A stretch of DNA of 64,000 nucleotides from Parahaliea mediterranea (GTDB lineage Bacteria; Pseudomonadota; Gammaproteobacteria; Pseudomonadales; Halieaceae). A program made the translations under genes and the position numbers. The notes beneath the pieces are model-generated. The model was not told the origin of the DNA, did not search any database, and saw nothing but the letters and a program-made list of their open reading frames with translations. Shown here piece after piece: positions 35,097 through 43,752 of the stretch (positions within the stretch are counted from its first letter, which is position 1; each line of letters starts with the position of its first letter). The stretch covers positions 124,001-188,000 of the forward strand of contig NZ_JAFKCZ010000001.1 of assembly GCF_017255185.1 (NCBI RefSeq). The letters are read 5' to 3'.

Positions 35097-35103
35097 GCGT
35101 GGC

Positions 35104-36171
35104 GTGACTTCCGCTTTTGCGCAACACCTGCCGGGCATCCGCCCGGCGCAAGTGGCCACGGCGAGACTGCGCATGCACCTGCTGGGCAGTGGAGCGGCCG
35201 ACGGCGAGCCGGTGCTGTTCGTGCACGGCAATTTTTCCTCCTCGACCTATTTCGAGGAGTTGATGCTGGCGATGCCTGCGAGCTACCGCTGCCTGGCGGT
35301 GGACCTGCGCGGCTACGGCGATACCGAGGACCGGCCGATCGACGCCACCCGGGGCGCCCGGGACTGGGCCGACGACCTGGATGCCCTGCTGCGGGCCCTG
35401 GCGCTGCCGGCCGTCCACCTGGTGGGCTGGTCGGCGGGCGTGGCGGCGATCATGCAGTTCGCTATCGACCACCCCCGCGCCGCGAAATCCCTCACCCTGA
35501 TCGCGCCGGTCAGCCCCTATGGTTTCGGCGGCACCCGGGACCCACAGGGCGCCCCCTGCAACAGCGATTACGCAGGCTCGGGCGGCGGCGTGGTGGCCGC
35601 GGAATTTGTCGAGCGGCTGCAGGCCGGGGATCTGGGGGAGGCGAGCGAGTTTTCGCCACGGAACGTGATCCGCAATTCCTTCTTCAGCCAACCGCTGGCG
35701 CTGGATCGGGAGGAACAGTTGCTGCGCGGCTCCCTGCGGCAGCGGCTGGGCGAGCGCCACTACCCCGGGGATTGCGAGGCCTCGCCCCACTGGCCCTTCG
35801 TCGCGCCGGGACGCTTTGGCCCCCTGAACGCCATCAGCCCCAAGTACTTCGATCTCAGTGCCTTTGCGGATATCTCCCCGCAACCGCCGGTGCTGTGGGT
35901 GCGCGGCGATCGGGACAGCATCATCGGCGACCAGTCCCGCTCGGACCCCGCGGTGCTGGGGCGGGAGGGGCTGATACCGGGGTGGCCGGGCGCGGAGCGC
36001 TACCCGCCGCAGCCGATGCTGGCGCAGACCCGGGAATTGCTGCGGCGCTACGCGGCCAATGGCGGCGACTTCCTGGAAGTGGTGATGCCGGGGGTGGGGC
36101 ACAGTCCCTTTCTCGAAGATCAGGCGAATTTTTTGCGTGCTTTTCGGGGCTTTCTGGAGGATGCACGGTAA
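35104..36171 (+). CDS. Alpha/beta-hydrolase
   Basis: A 355-residue alpha/beta-hydrolase. Oxyanion-hole HGN (41-43), nucleophile elbow GWSAG with Ser110, VDLRGYGDTED, and C-terminal catalytic His in MPGVGHSPF are visible; the acid is likely in WVRGDRDSI. A cap insertion lies between residues about 140 and 260. Start chosen as GTG at 35104, 7 nt after the TonB receptor stop; there is no nearer ATG with support. Coupling suggests it acts on the receptor's ligand, for example an ester or epoxide. Confidence 0.85.
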   Translation: MTSAFAQHLPGIRPAQVATARLRMHLLGSGAADGEPVLFVHGNFSSSTYFEELMLAMPASYRCLAVDLRGYGDTEDRPIDATRGARDWADDLDALLRALALPAVHLVGWSAGVAAIMQFAIDHPRAAKSLTLIAPVSPYGFGGTRDPQGAPCNSDYAGSGGGVVAAEFVERLQAGDLGEASEFSPRNVIRNSFFSQPLALDREEQLLRGSLRQRLGERHYPGDCEASPHWPFVAPGRFGPLNAISPKYFDLSAFADISPQPPVLWVRGDRDSIIGDQSRSDPAVLGREGLIPGWPGAERYPPQPMLAQTRELLRRYAANGGDFLEVVMPGVGHSPFLEDQANFLRAFRGFLEDAR

Positions 36172-36295
36172 TCTAAGTGGCCCTTGCCATCGGCGAGACT
36201 TGTTAAGTAAAAAGGGGGCTCACTCCTTTCTGACTGGATCTGGGTAGGAGGGGAATGCTGAGTTTGTTTGACCTGAAATCCCGATTCCATTGGGT

Positions 36296-36742
36296 TTAGA
36301 TATGAGTGGCTGGCTTGATGGCCAGTAAACTGGTTTCGAACCGCTCCCTGGCGGCTTTCACACTGGGGCTGTACTTGCCATTGCGCGGAGTGAGCTTTAT
36401 GTATTCACTCAGAATTAGCGCACAGCGCGCGGATTTATAGGAAAGCAGGTAAGGACCAATTTGCCGGATCAGCTGTAGGGCTTGCCGGTTGTAGACCGCA
36501 TAGGCAAAGCTGTCCTGATGATGGGCCTTGGAGCGGCGCTTATTGGTGATTTTGCCCACACCGGTGCGAGCCAGTACAAAGTCCAGCATGCCGCGTTCCG
36601 TACTGCTGATGGTCAGGGCCAGTTGGCGATTCTCGTTGCGGTGTTTACGGGTCAGGGTAATGGTGCCCTCGCCATCGACGAGGCCGGCGATGTAGGCAGC
36701 TTCGGTATCACTGAGCGTTTGCGCGCGTTTATAGGTCGTCAT
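36296..36742 (-). CDS. LAGLIDADG homing endonuclease, single-motif, downstream of ssrA
   Basis: A 148-residue protein with one LAGLIDADG motif (AYIAGLVDGEGTI, residues about 16-28), whose acidic residue ends the helix as in active-site Asp/Glu. The downstream Lys/Arg-rich region (ITNKRRSKAHHQ) and a second conserved block (LLSYKSARCALILSEYI) follow. One motif implies a homodimer. The ATG at 36742 has GGGAG 6 nt upstream. It starts 48 bp beyond the tmRNA CCA end, on the same strand, outside the group I intron that splits ssrA. Whether it cleaves the intronless T-loop is inference. Confidence 0.88.
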   Translation of the reverse strand: MTTYKRAQTLSDTEAAYIAGLVDGEGTITLTRKHRNENRQLALTISSTERGMLDFVLARTGVGKITNKRRSKAHHQDSFAYAVYNRQALQLIRQIGPYLLSYKSARCALILSEYIKLTPRNGKYSPSVKAARERFETSLLAIKPATHI

Positions 36743-36761
36743 CCTTGACTCCCTGGAGTCC

Positions 36762-36783
36762 GCTCCCGGCAGGCGCCGGGAGC
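36762..36783 (-). terminator. Hairpin between ssrA 3' end and the endonuclease gene
   Basis: GCTCCCGGC and GCCGGGAGC form a perfect 9-bp stem with a 4-nt loop, 8 nt after the tmRNA CCA end. No T-run follows, so it may be a 3' processing or stability element rather than an efficient terminator, and transcription could continue into the endonuclease gene. Confidence 0.55.
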
Positions 36784-36807
36784 GGGGGATTGGTGGAGGC
36801 GGCGGGA

Positions 36808-37062
36808 CAGCTGATCCATGCCTTTCGACATGGGCTGGACTATTCCTTCACCTGCGATGCTGCTGCAGGGGAGAGCGTATTGTGGGCGTTTGCCCACCCT
36901 AGTACTCCGTAGGGCTTGCCCTTAGGAGCCTATGAGTCTCTAGCCGGCTTACTGGTTTCCCATTCACCGGACGGCGTTGGCATAGGGCGGTGCCCCTTAG
37001 CGTTCACCGTATGAGCTCTCTTTTTCCGACAGGGATCACTCCCTGTGGCGACCATGGTGTTA
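36808..37062 (-). other. Group I intron inserted in the ssrA T-loop (about 255 nt)
   Basis: The insert begins TAACACC after a U (exon ...TTCGAT) and ends CAGCTG before exon 2, giving the U and terminal G demanded at group I splice sites. An internal guide GTCG can pair with exon CGAT (P1). The P7 elements are recognisable: TAGAGACTC (R-like, 36942-36934) and GGAATAGTCC (S-like, 36846-36837), with GACT/AGTC pairing. Other hairpins include CAGGGAGTGATCCCTG and CCATG...CATGG near the 3' end (P9-like). No protein is encoded inside it. Confidence 0.9.
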
Positions 37063-37303
37063 ATCGAACCCGCGTCCGCCAGTACTCTGCCATCGGCTCT
37101 ACATGCTTAGTTTCCGTCTATTGTTTTAGCCGCACACAGCCCGACGGGCAGGACGTGGTTGGCGATCCCTGTTAGTGTTTAGCAGCGCGGCCCAGGGCGT
37201 GCGTTACTGCGATCCAGTTCTGTATGACAGTCAATAGCGCGATACTGGCACCTTGCTAAAGACCGCTAGGGCCGAAGCCACTAGATGGTGCTTTCATCGC
37301 TGC

Positions 37304-37342
37304 TTACGCAGCCAGTTGGGCACCGTAGTTGTCGTCATTGGC
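37304..37342 (-). other. tmRNA proteolysis-tag reading frame
   Basis: GCC AAT GAC GAC AAC TAC GGT GCC CAA CTG GCT GCG TAA encodes ANDDNYGAQLAA, beginning at the GCC resume codon after the TAGTTGCC context. It is close to the E. coli tag ANDENYALAA but two residues longer; the LAA end is the ClpXP-type degron. Confidence 0.93.
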
Positions 37343-37447
37343 AACTATTTAGGTTACAGCTTTGGATTAACGTGATTCGCTGTCATCACGGCATGCACCT
37401 CAGGTTTCGTTACCGTCGTCGAATCCTAATCGCCCCCGTAGGTGGAC

Positions 37448-37470
37448 TGCGCAGTATACCCTACTGCGCA
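37448..37470 (-). promoter_or_regulatory. ssrA promoter region with 9-bp inverted repeat
   Basis: On the minus strand a -10 box TATACT (37459-37454) lies 16 nt before the mature tmRNA 5' end, consistent with a short leader trimmed by RNase P. It sits within a perfect inverted repeat TGCGCAGTA-GGGTA-TACTGCGCA (37470-37448). The -35 region is weak. The repeat could be an operator or simply a stem in the leader. Confidence 0.5.
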
Positions 37471-37598
37471 AATACTTCGACCGTGAATTTTGCGAAAGTT
37501 CCATTCCCCTGGCACCCGCTCTCCGGCCAGCCTTGCGGGTCGGGAGGGCTATGCTTTACGGTGAAATGCCACCCAAGCCAATGAGAGAGGAGATTGCC

Positions 37599-38654
37599 AT
37601 GGGAGCGCGCTATGCCGCCGCCGACCTGACCGACTTTGCCAGCGAGCTGTTCCAGCGGGCCGGCCTGCCCGCCGAGCGCGCGGCGGTGATGGCGGAGGTG
37701 TTCCTGGAGGCGGATCTGATGGGTTTCAGCACCCACGGCATGAACCGGGTGCCGCACAACCTGCAATGGCTGGTGGACGGCGACAGCCGGGCCGCTGGCG
37801 AGCCCGAGGTGCTGGTCGACCGCGGCAATCTGTTCAACTGGGACGCGGCCTTCCTGCCCGGTCCCTGGGTGGTGCGCCAGGCCCTCGACACCGCCATGGC
37901 GCGGGTGCCGGAGCACGGGGTGGTGATGGCCACGATTCGCCGCAGCCAGCATATCGCCTGCCTGGGGGCCTACCTGCCGCGGGTGGTGGAGGCGGGCTAC
38001 GCGGTGCTGATGACCTGTTCCACGCCCTCGGAAAACACGGTGAGCGCCCACGGCGGTATCGACCCGATCTTCTCCGCCAATCCGATCGCCATGGCGGCGC
38101 CGGGCGAGGACTATCCCCTGCTGTTCGATATCAGCATGTCCATCACCGCCGGGGGTTATGTGGCCCGCGCCGCGCGGGAGGGCAAGGCGATGCCCGAGCC
38201 CTGCCTGAAGGATGCCCGGGGGGAGGTCACCGCGGACCCCAAGGCGCTGGCGGAGGGCGGCAGCATCATGCCGATCGGCGGCGCCGGGCACGGCTACAAG
38301 GGCGCGGCCCTGGCCATTCTCACCGAGGTGTTGAGCATGGCGCTGGGGGGCTACGGCCGGGCGGACGCCGCCGCGGCGGGGGACGGTGAGGCGAACTCGG
38401 TGTTCCTGCAGGTGATCGATCCGGCGGCCTTTACCTCGCTGGAGAACTTCAAGTGGCAACTGGGCGCCCTACAGCGCCTGTGCGAAGACAGCGCGGTGGC
38501 GAAGGACGCGCCGGGGGTGCGCTTCCCCGGGCACCGGGCCTGGCTGGCCCGGGACCAGCAGCGCCGGGACGGGGTGGAACTGTACCCCAGCATCATGGGC
38601 GACCTGGAGCCCTGGGGCGAGCGCCTCGGGGTCGCGTTGCCCCGGGCCCTGTAG
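37599..38654 (+). CDS. Ldh family NAD(P)-dependent oxidoreductase (malate/L-lactate type)
   Basis: 351 residues of the Ldh_2 family (malate/L-lactate/ureidoglycolate dehydrogenases), which is unrelated to classical Rossmann lactate dehydrogenases. The signature FSTHGMNRVP with catalytic His46, GVVMATIRRSQHIACLGAYLP, and FSANPIAMAAPG with the typical cofactor region are present. ATG at 37599 follows GAGAGGAG; earlier in-frame ATGs lack a ribosome site. Substrate uncertain among 2-hydroxy acids. It precedes the amidohydrolase on the same strand. Confidence 0.86.
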   Translation: MGARYAAADLTDFASELFQRAGLPAERAAVMAEVFLEADLMGFSTHGMNRVPHNLQWLVDGDSRAAGEPEVLVDRGNLFNWDAAFLPGPWVVRQALDTAMARVPEHGVVMATIRRSQHIACLGAYLPRVVEAGYAVLMTCSTPSENTVSAHGGIDPIFSANPIAMAAPGEDYPLLFDISMSITAGGYVARAAREGKAMPEPCLKDARGEVTADPKALAEGGSIMPIGGAGHGYKGAALAILTEVLSMALGGYGRADAAAAGDGEANSVFLQVIDPAAFTSLENFKWQLGALQRLCEDSAVAKDAPGVRFPGHRAWLARDQQRRDGVELYPSIMGDLEPWGERLGVALPRAL

Positions 38655-38836
38655 GGCATCCATCGCCAGGCGCCGGACCGGCGCCTGGCCCCCGTCGCGG
38701 CGTGTCTGGGCGCCGGCGGCCGGTAATCACCCGACTTGGCCTGATTTGACCCTGTGCGGCCCCAACCGCCTTGTCTAGACTTTCCCCACCTTCCAATAAC
38801 AGGCGGTGAACACGCCGAGCCACCCGGAGAGCATCC

Positions 38837-40627
38837 ATGGACTACGACTTGAAAATCATCAACGGCAGTGTCTTCGATGGCCAGGGCAATGAGCCGATCC
38901 GCGCCAACGTGGGCGTAAAGGACGGGGTCATCGTGGAAGTCGGGCCCTGCGTGGGGGAGGCGGCCCAGGTGATCGACGCCGCGGACCACATCGTGACCCC
39001 CGGCTTTATCGACCTGCACACCCACTACGACGGCCAGGTGTCCTGGGACGCGGATATGCAGCCGAGCATCAATCACGGCGTCAGCACCGTGGTGATGGGC
39101 AGCTGTGGCGTCGGCTTCGCCCCGGTGCGCCCGGGGGACCGGGACAAGCTGATCCGGCTGATGGAGGGTGTGGAGGACATCCCCGGCACCGCCCTGGCCG
39201 AGGGCATTACCTGGGATTGGGAAACCCTGCCGGAATACATGGACGCGCTGGACGCCAAACCCCACAGCATCGACTACGCGGTGCAGGTGACCCACGACCC
39301 GCTGCGGGTCTATGTGATGGGTGACCGCGCGGTGTTCAACGAGCCCGCCACCAGTGCCGATATCGAAGCGATGCGGCGCCTGACCCGGGAGGCCCTGGAG
39401 GCCGGCGCCATCGGCTTTTCCACCGGCCGCTCCGACGTGCACCGCAGCGCCGACGGCGAGTGGACCCCGGCTTCCGAGGCCTCCGCCGCGGAGCTGGAGG
39501 GCATCGCCAGCGCCTTTGACGGCCTGTCGCATGGTGTTTTGCAGGCGGTGAACGACTTCAATCTCGAGCGGGTGGCGCAGGACGGCGACCGCTTTGACGA
39601 GGAATTCGACCTGCTCGAGGGCTTCGCCAGCGCGGCGGGCGGGCGGCCGTTCTCGCTGTCGCTGATGCAGCGGGATTTCGCTCCCGACCAGTGGCTGCGC
39701 ATCATCGACCGCGCCGAGAAGGCCGTGGACAAGGGCCTCGACATGCGCCTGCAAACCGCGCCCCGGGGTATCGGCGTGACCGTGGGCCTGCAGTGCACCT
39801 TCCACCCCTTTATCGGCTTTCCCAGCTACAAGCGTATCTGCCACCTGCCCCTGGCGGAGCGCGTGCAACACATGCGCGACCCGGCCTTCAAGGCGCAACT
39901 GCTCGGCGAGAAATCCGAGCCGGTGGCGGGGGATGGCACGCCGGTGCCGCCCATCGCCGACGCCCTGCTGGCGGCGGTGGACTTTGTGGCCAGCAAGACC
40001 TTCCGCCTGGGCGAAAACCCCGACTACGAGCAGACCGAGGAAACCTCGGTGCTGCAGATGGCGAAGGACAGGGGGGTACCGACCCTGGAAATGATCTACG
40101 ACCTGATGCTGGAAAATGACGGCCGGGAACTGCTGTATTTCCCCATCTACAACTACACCGAGATGAGCTACGACAACGTCTACACTATGATGCGGCACCC
40201 GCTGTCGATCATGGGGCTCTCCGATGGCGGCGCCCATGTGGGCACGGTCTGCGACTCCAGTTTCCCCACCTACCTGCTCAGCTACTGGACCCGGGACCGC
40301 GAGCGCGGCGGCCGCCTGGAGCTGCGGGACGCGGTGCGGCGCCTGACCAGCGATATCGCCGACTACTGCGGCATGCGCGATCGCGGCCGCATCAAGGTGG
40401 GGCTCAAGGCCAACATCAATGTGATCGACATGGGTCGCCTGCGCCTGCACGCGCCGCACATGGAACAGGACCTGCCCGCCGGGGGCCAGCGCCTGCTGCA
40501 AGAGGCCTCCGGGTACCGTGCGGTGATCGTCGATGGCGAGGTGGTGTTGGCAAATGATCGTCTCACCGGCCGCTATCCGGGCCGCCTGGTGCGGGTCAAC
40601 CAGCTCGCCCTGCAAAGCGCCGCCTAA
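38837..40627 (+). CDS. Amidohydrolase, N-acyl-D-amino-acid deacylase-like
   Basis: A 596-residue metal-dependent hydrolase. The N-terminal beta-sandwich strand ([16 protein letters not shown]) leads to the TIM barrel with metal-binding HTHYDG (His61, His63). [16 protein letters not shown] is typical of the D-aminoacylase group. The later [14 protein letters not shown] carries the conserved Asp, and [10 protein letters not shown] closes the sandwich. Such enzymes act on N-acyl-D-amino acids, but many long homologues in marine Gammaproteobacteria have unknown substrates. Confidence 0.85.
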   Translation: MDYDLKIINGSVFDGQGNEPIRANVGVKDGVIVEVGPCVGEAAQVIDAADHIVTPGFIDLHTHYDGQVSWDADMQPSINHGVSTVVMGSCGVGFAPVRPGDRDKLIRLMEGVEDIPGTALAEGITWDWETLPEYMDALDAKPHSIDYAVQVTHDPLRVYVMGDRAVFNEPATSADIEAMRRLTREALEAGAIGFSTGRSDVHRSADGEWTPASEASAAELEGIASAFDGLSHGVLQAVNDFNLERVAQDGDRFDEEFDLLEGFASAAGGRPFSLSLMQRDFAPDQWLRIIDRAEKAVDKGLDMRLQTAPRGIGVTVGLQCTFHPFIGFPSYKRICHLPLAERVQHMRDPAFKAQLLGEKSEPVAGDGTPVPPIADALLAAVDFVASKTFRLGENPDYEQTEETSVLQMAKDRGVPTLEMIYDLMLENDGRELLYFPIYNYTEMSYDNVYTMMRHPLSIMGLSDGGAHVGTVCDSSFPTYLLSYWTRDRERGGRLELRDAVRRLTSDIADYCGMRDRGRIKVGLKANINVIDMGRLRLHAPHMEQDLPAGGQRLLQEASGYRAVIVDGEVVLANDRLTGRYPGRLVRVNQLALQSAA

Positions 40628-40663
40628 GCGGTCGCGGGGTGACGGGGCCGTAGCGCCGCGAGC

Positions 40664-41431
40664 GTGAGTATCCTGGCGGACCTGCTGTCGGGTATCCCGC
40701 TCTCCCAGCTTGCCCTGGTGTGGGCGGTGGTGGTGTTCGCCGCGGTGATGCGCGCGTTCACCGGTTTTGGGTTCGCGCTGACCGCGGTGCCGGCGTTCTC
40801 GCTGATCATGGCGCCCACCGACGCGGTGGTGCTGAGCGCCAGTCTTACCCTGGCGGTCAGCCTGTTAACACTGAATACCTATTGGGGCCGCTTTCCCCTG
40901 CGTCCCATGCTGCCGATGCTGGCCGCGGCCCTGTTGGGGAGTTTTGCTGGCGCCGCCCTGTTGAGCGCTATTTCACCGCGCCAGTTCCAGCTGTGGATCG
41001 GTCTGGCGGTGATTGCCGCGTCCCTGGCGTTGAGCGTATACCGCCCCGGGCGGCAGCCGCCCGGGTCCTGGCTGGGCGGTGCCACCGGCGCCGTCTCGGG
41101 CCTGCTGAACGGCGCCTTCGCCATCCCCGGGCCGCCGGTGATCATCTACGCCATGGCCACCGAGCCCGAGCCGGCACGCAGCCGCGCCCTGCTGATGACC
41201 TTTTTCCTGTTCGCCGCGGTGATGGCGCTGCTGTCCTACGCCGCCGCGGGCTTCGTCTCCGCGCGCTCGCCCTTGCAATTCCTGCTGGCGTTTCCGGCGA
41301 TGTACCTGGGGGACAAACTGGGCTACCACCTGTTCCACCGTTTTGGCGGCGCCCTGTACCGCCGCGTGGCGGTGAGCGTGCTGTTCGCGGTGGGGCTTGT
41401 CATGACCGGGCGGGCCCTGATGCTGGGCTGA
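40664..41431 (+). CDS. TauE/SafE family permease (sulfite exporter-like)
   Basis: 255 residues with about eight membrane helices in two inverted halves. FTGFGFALTAVPAF and the second-half GLLNGAFAIPGPPVIIY match the TauE/SafE (DUF81) pair of motifs (GxGGG/GxxGP-type). Members export sulfite, sulfoacetate or other small anions. GTG start at 40664, 36 bp after the amidohydrolase; possibly co-transcribed. Confidence 0.85.
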   Translation: MSILADLLSGIPLSQLALVWAVVVFAAVMRAFTGFGFALTAVPAFSLIMAPTDAVVLSASLTLAVSLLTLNTYWGRFPLRPMLPMLAAALLGSFAGAALLSAISPRQFQLWIGLAVIAASLALSVYRPGRQPPGSWLGGATGAVSGLLNGAFAIPGPPVIIYAMATEPEPARSRALLMTFFLFAAVMALLSYAAAGFVSARSPLQFLLAFPAMYLGDKLGYHLFHRFGGALYRRVAVSVLFAVGLVMTGRALMLG

Positions 41432-41772
41432 GCAATCGCTGCCGGAGTCGGTGGCCGCTAGCGGGCGCGGGAATGATATCGGGGCAAATTAAATGGCCGC
41501 AGCCGGCTGGCGGATGCCACCCGAATGCGGCCGGGACGGTTTGTCAGCCTATGGCGAGGGGTTTGCATCGCGCTAGTGCCCCTCGCCCGGCGCCCTCCTC
41601 CATGGGAGAGTATTGCGGTACTTCAACCGTATTACCTGTGCCCGATTGTGTTTGCCGGTACCTGATGGACGGTATCGACGGTGGTGCCGGGCACACTTTA
41701 AATATGGGTGCGGGGCGGCCTTTTTGCAAGTCGGGGTTTAGATCGATCCCGAATAAGCAGTATTGTCGCGGC
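41432..41772. other. 341-bp intergenic region without an identified gene
   Basis: This lies between the convergent TauE/SafE gene and smpB. No credible coding frame or tRNA is visible. An 8-bp inverted pair TGTGCCCG (41637-41644) and CGGGCACA (41688-41695) could close a structured RNA of about 60 nt, but nothing identifies one. Confidence 0.5.
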
Positions 41773-42255
41773 CTATTGCTTGACGTTGTCGCGGATGATG
41801 CGTTGTTTCTGCCGGCCCCAGTCGCGCTCTTTCTGGGTGTCGCGTTTGTCGTGCGTCTTCTTGCCGTGGGCGAGGGCGATGCGCGCCTTGACCAGGTGAC
41901 CTTTCCAGTAGAGCTGGGTGCACACGCAGGTCTGGCCCTTCTGCGTGGTGGCCGCCAGGATTTTGGCCAGCTCCTTTTTGTGCAGCAGCAGTTTGCGCGT
42001 GCGCGTGGGGTCCGCCACGAAATGGGTCGAGGCGGTTTCCAGCGGGGTGATCTGCGAACCCAGTAGCCAGGCCTCGCCGTTTTTCATCAGCACGTAGGAA
42101 TCGGTCAGCTGTGCCTTGCCGGCGCGCAGGCTCTTCACCTCCCAGCCAGCCAGGGCCACGCCGGCCTCGAAGGTCTCGAGCAGCTGGAAGTCGAAGCTCG
42201 CGCGTTTGTTGCGCGCGATCACGTTGTCGGGGTTTTTGGGTTTCTTGCTTGCCAT
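41773..42255 (-). CDS. smpB: SsrA-binding protein SmpB
   Basis: 160 residues, the tmRNA partner that delivers tmRNA to stalled ribosomes. Hallmarks: [35 protein letters not shown], the OB-fold core ([15 protein letters not shown]), and the C-terminal basic tail [11 protein letters not shown] that enters the mRNA channel. The ATG at 42255 is 7 nt after a TATAAT (42268-42263 minus), so the mRNA may be leaderless. Same strand as ssrA. Confidence 0.97.
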   Translation of the reverse strand: MASKKPKNPDNVIARNKRASFDFQLLETFEAGVALAGWEVKSLRAGKAQLTDSYVLMKNGEAWLLGSQITPLETASTHFVADPTRTRKLLLHKKELAKILAATTQKGQTCVCTQLYWKGHLVKARIALAHGKKTHDKRDTQKERDWGRQKQRIIRDNVKQ

Positions 42256-42262
42256 GGCGCGC

Positions 42263-42268
42263 ATTATA
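42263..42268 (-). promoter_or_regulatory. -10 box of smpB; predicts leaderless mRNA
   Basis: Perfect TATAAT on the minus strand ends 7 nt before the smpB ATG at 42255, placing +1 at about the A of the start codon. No convincing -35 hexamer is seen at 16-18 nt. No Shine-Dalgarno can fit in this arrangement. Confidence 0.45.
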
Positions 42269-42291
42269 CGGACCGGGAGCGCCGCGGGAAG

Positions 42292-43731
42292 GTGAATCTT
42301 TCCCTTTTCAAGCGCCGGTGGCTGGGGCAATCTGGTGGCCATGACAACCAGCTGTATCCTTTCGTGTTTGTGAGCGCTGCCGGGGCACCGGGGCAATGGC
42401 GTTCGCGTATGACCTTCGTTCTGGCACTGGCCGCCGCTGTCGTGGGGCTGGGAAACCTGTGGCGGTTTTCCTACCTCACCGGCGAGCATGGCGGCGGCGC
42501 CTTCGTGCTCCTGTACGTGCTGTGCCTGTTCCTGCTCGGGGTGCCGGTGTTGATCGCCGAGGTGGCCCTGGGCAGTTACGGGCGGGCCAGTCCGCTGATC
42601 GCGGTGCGCGAGGCCGCCGACCGCTCCCTGCGCAGCCGGGCCTGGATGTGCCTGGTGGCGCTGGCCAGCGGCGCGGCGCTGGCGGTACTGAGCTTGTATG
42701 CGGTGGTGGCGGGGTGGTCACTGGCCTTCGCCAACAATCTGCGTCGCGGTGAATTCGCCTCCGCCAGCGTGGTCGACGTGGCGGACTTTTTCGATGCCCT
42801 GCTGCTCGATTTGCCCGTGCAGGTGTACTGGCTGAGCGTGTTCCTGCTGGTCGCCATGGCGGTGGTGTGGGCCGGGGCGAGGCGCGGCCTGGGCACCCTG
42901 GCCTGGTTGGCGGTGCCGGTGTTGATCGCCTTGCTGGGGGTGCTGGTGCGTTTCGCGCTGGAGCACGGCGATCTGGCGGCGACGCGCGATTTCCTGTTTT
43001 CGGTACAGCTGCTGGATTTCAACTGGCAATCCCTGGGCGCGGCCATGGGGCACGCCTTCTACACCGTCGGCGCCGGCGCCGCGGTGGGCATTTGCTACGG
43101 GGCCTACGCCCCGGAGCGGATACCCATCGGCCGCGCGGTGATTGCGGTGGCCCTGTTCGACACCCTGGTGAGCATCGCCGTCGGGCTGGCGATATTTCCG
43201 GTGCTGTTTGCCCAGCACGTGGCGCCGGCGTCCGGGCCGGGGCTGATGTTTATCGCGGTGCCCTATGCCTTCGGCAACAGCGCCGCGGGGGAGTTGTTCG
43301 GGGCGCTGTTCTTCCTGATGGTGGTGGTGGCCGCCCTGGGTACGGCGGTGGCGCTACTGGAGGCGGTGGTGTCCTCGCTGGTGCAGTGGCTGGGCCTGCG
43401 CCGCTTCACCGCGGTGTTGCTGGCCGGGGCTGGCTGCTGGCTGCTGGCGTTGCTGGCGGTGGAGTCCCTGGGCACCACGTCGCCGGGGGCGGCCAATCTG
43501 CTGGTGCGGCTGGATCACTGGGCGGCGGGTGTGCTGCTGCCGCTGGCCGCGCTGCTGGGCTGTGTGTTCGTGGGTTGGCGGATGCGCAGCCCCCTGCTGC
43601 GCGCGCGACTGTACCGCGAGTCGGACGGATTTTTTTCGCTTTGGTATGCCCTGATACGGTATATTGCCCCGCCGGCAATTGTGCTGGTGCTGGCCGCGGC
43701 CCTGTGGTCGGACTGGAGCCGGCTGAACTAG
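42292..43731 (+). CDS. Neurotransmitter:sodium symporter (NSS/SNF) family transporter
   Basis: About 479 residues with roughly twelve helices. The NSS signature [35 protein letters not shown] at helix 1 (split site for Na+ and substrate) is clear, as are later [17 protein letters not shown] and [10 protein letters not shown]. Members take up amino acids with Na+. The start is uncertain: GTG at 42292 has an adjoining GGGAAGG, but GTG at 42370, nearer to the first helix, is also possible. It faces away from smpB and precedes ratA. Confidence 0.88.
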   Translation: MNLSLFKRRWLGQSGGHDNQLYPFVFVSAAGAPGQWRSRMTFVLALAAAVVGLGNLWRFSYLTGEHGGGAFVLLYVLCLFLLGVPVLIAEVALGSYGRASPLIAVREAADRSLRSRAWMCLVALASGAALAVLSLYAVVAGWSLAFANNLRRGEFASASVVDVADFFDALLLDLPVQVYWLSVFLLVAMAVVWAGARRGLGTLAWLAVPVLIALLGVLVRFALEHGDLAATRDFLFSVQLLDFNWQSLGAAMGHAFYTVGAGAAVGICYGAYAPERIPIGRAVIAVALFDTLVSIAVGLAIFPVLFAQHVAPASGPGLMFIAVPYAFGNSAAGELFGALFFLMVVVAALGTAVALLEAVVSSLVQWLGLRRFTAVLLAGAGCWLLALLAVESLGTTSPGAANLLVRLDHWAAGVLLPLAALLGCVFVGWRMRSPLLRARLYRESDGFFSLWYALIRYIAPPAIVLVLAAALWSDWSRLN

Positions 43732-43752
43732 GGCTCGGGCGAAACAGGAACT

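Larger units (their letters stand above)
36791..37437 (-). ncRNA. ssrA: tmRNA (ssrA), interrupted by a group I intron in its T-loop
   Basis: The 5' end (37437) reads GGGGGCGATTAGGATTCGACG, the conserved tmRNA start. The 3' end is CCGCCTCCACCA ending at 36791; GGGGGCG pairs with CGCCTCC, keeping the G-U third pair recognised by alanyl-tRNA synthetase. The tag reading frame resumes at GCC and encodes (A)ANDDNYGAQLAA-stop. Exon 1 (37437-37063) ends inside the T-loop (GCGGGTTCGAT) and exon 2 (36807-36791, 17 nt) begins TCCCGCC; joined they restore a normal T-arm. Mature length is about 392 nt. tmRNA rescues stalled ribosomes with SmpB, encoded 4.3 kb away. Confidence 0.95.

Noticed and set aside
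36172-36295. A second tmRNA 3' exon downstream of the endonuclease, which would place the endonuclease inside the intron
   Set aside because: No T-arm/CCA sequence is found there; the only matching 3' exon is at 36791-36807, upstream of the endonuclease gene.
36791-37437. Two-piece (permuted) tmRNA
   Set aside because: The normal 5' start is upstream and the CCA end is downstream in linear order; only the T-loop is interrupted, and splice-site and P7 features fit a group I intron.
38351-40615. 754-codon minus-strand frame across the amidohydrolase
   Set aside because: Composition is His/Gln/Val/Gly rich with no motif; it is the shadow of two real plus-strand genes.
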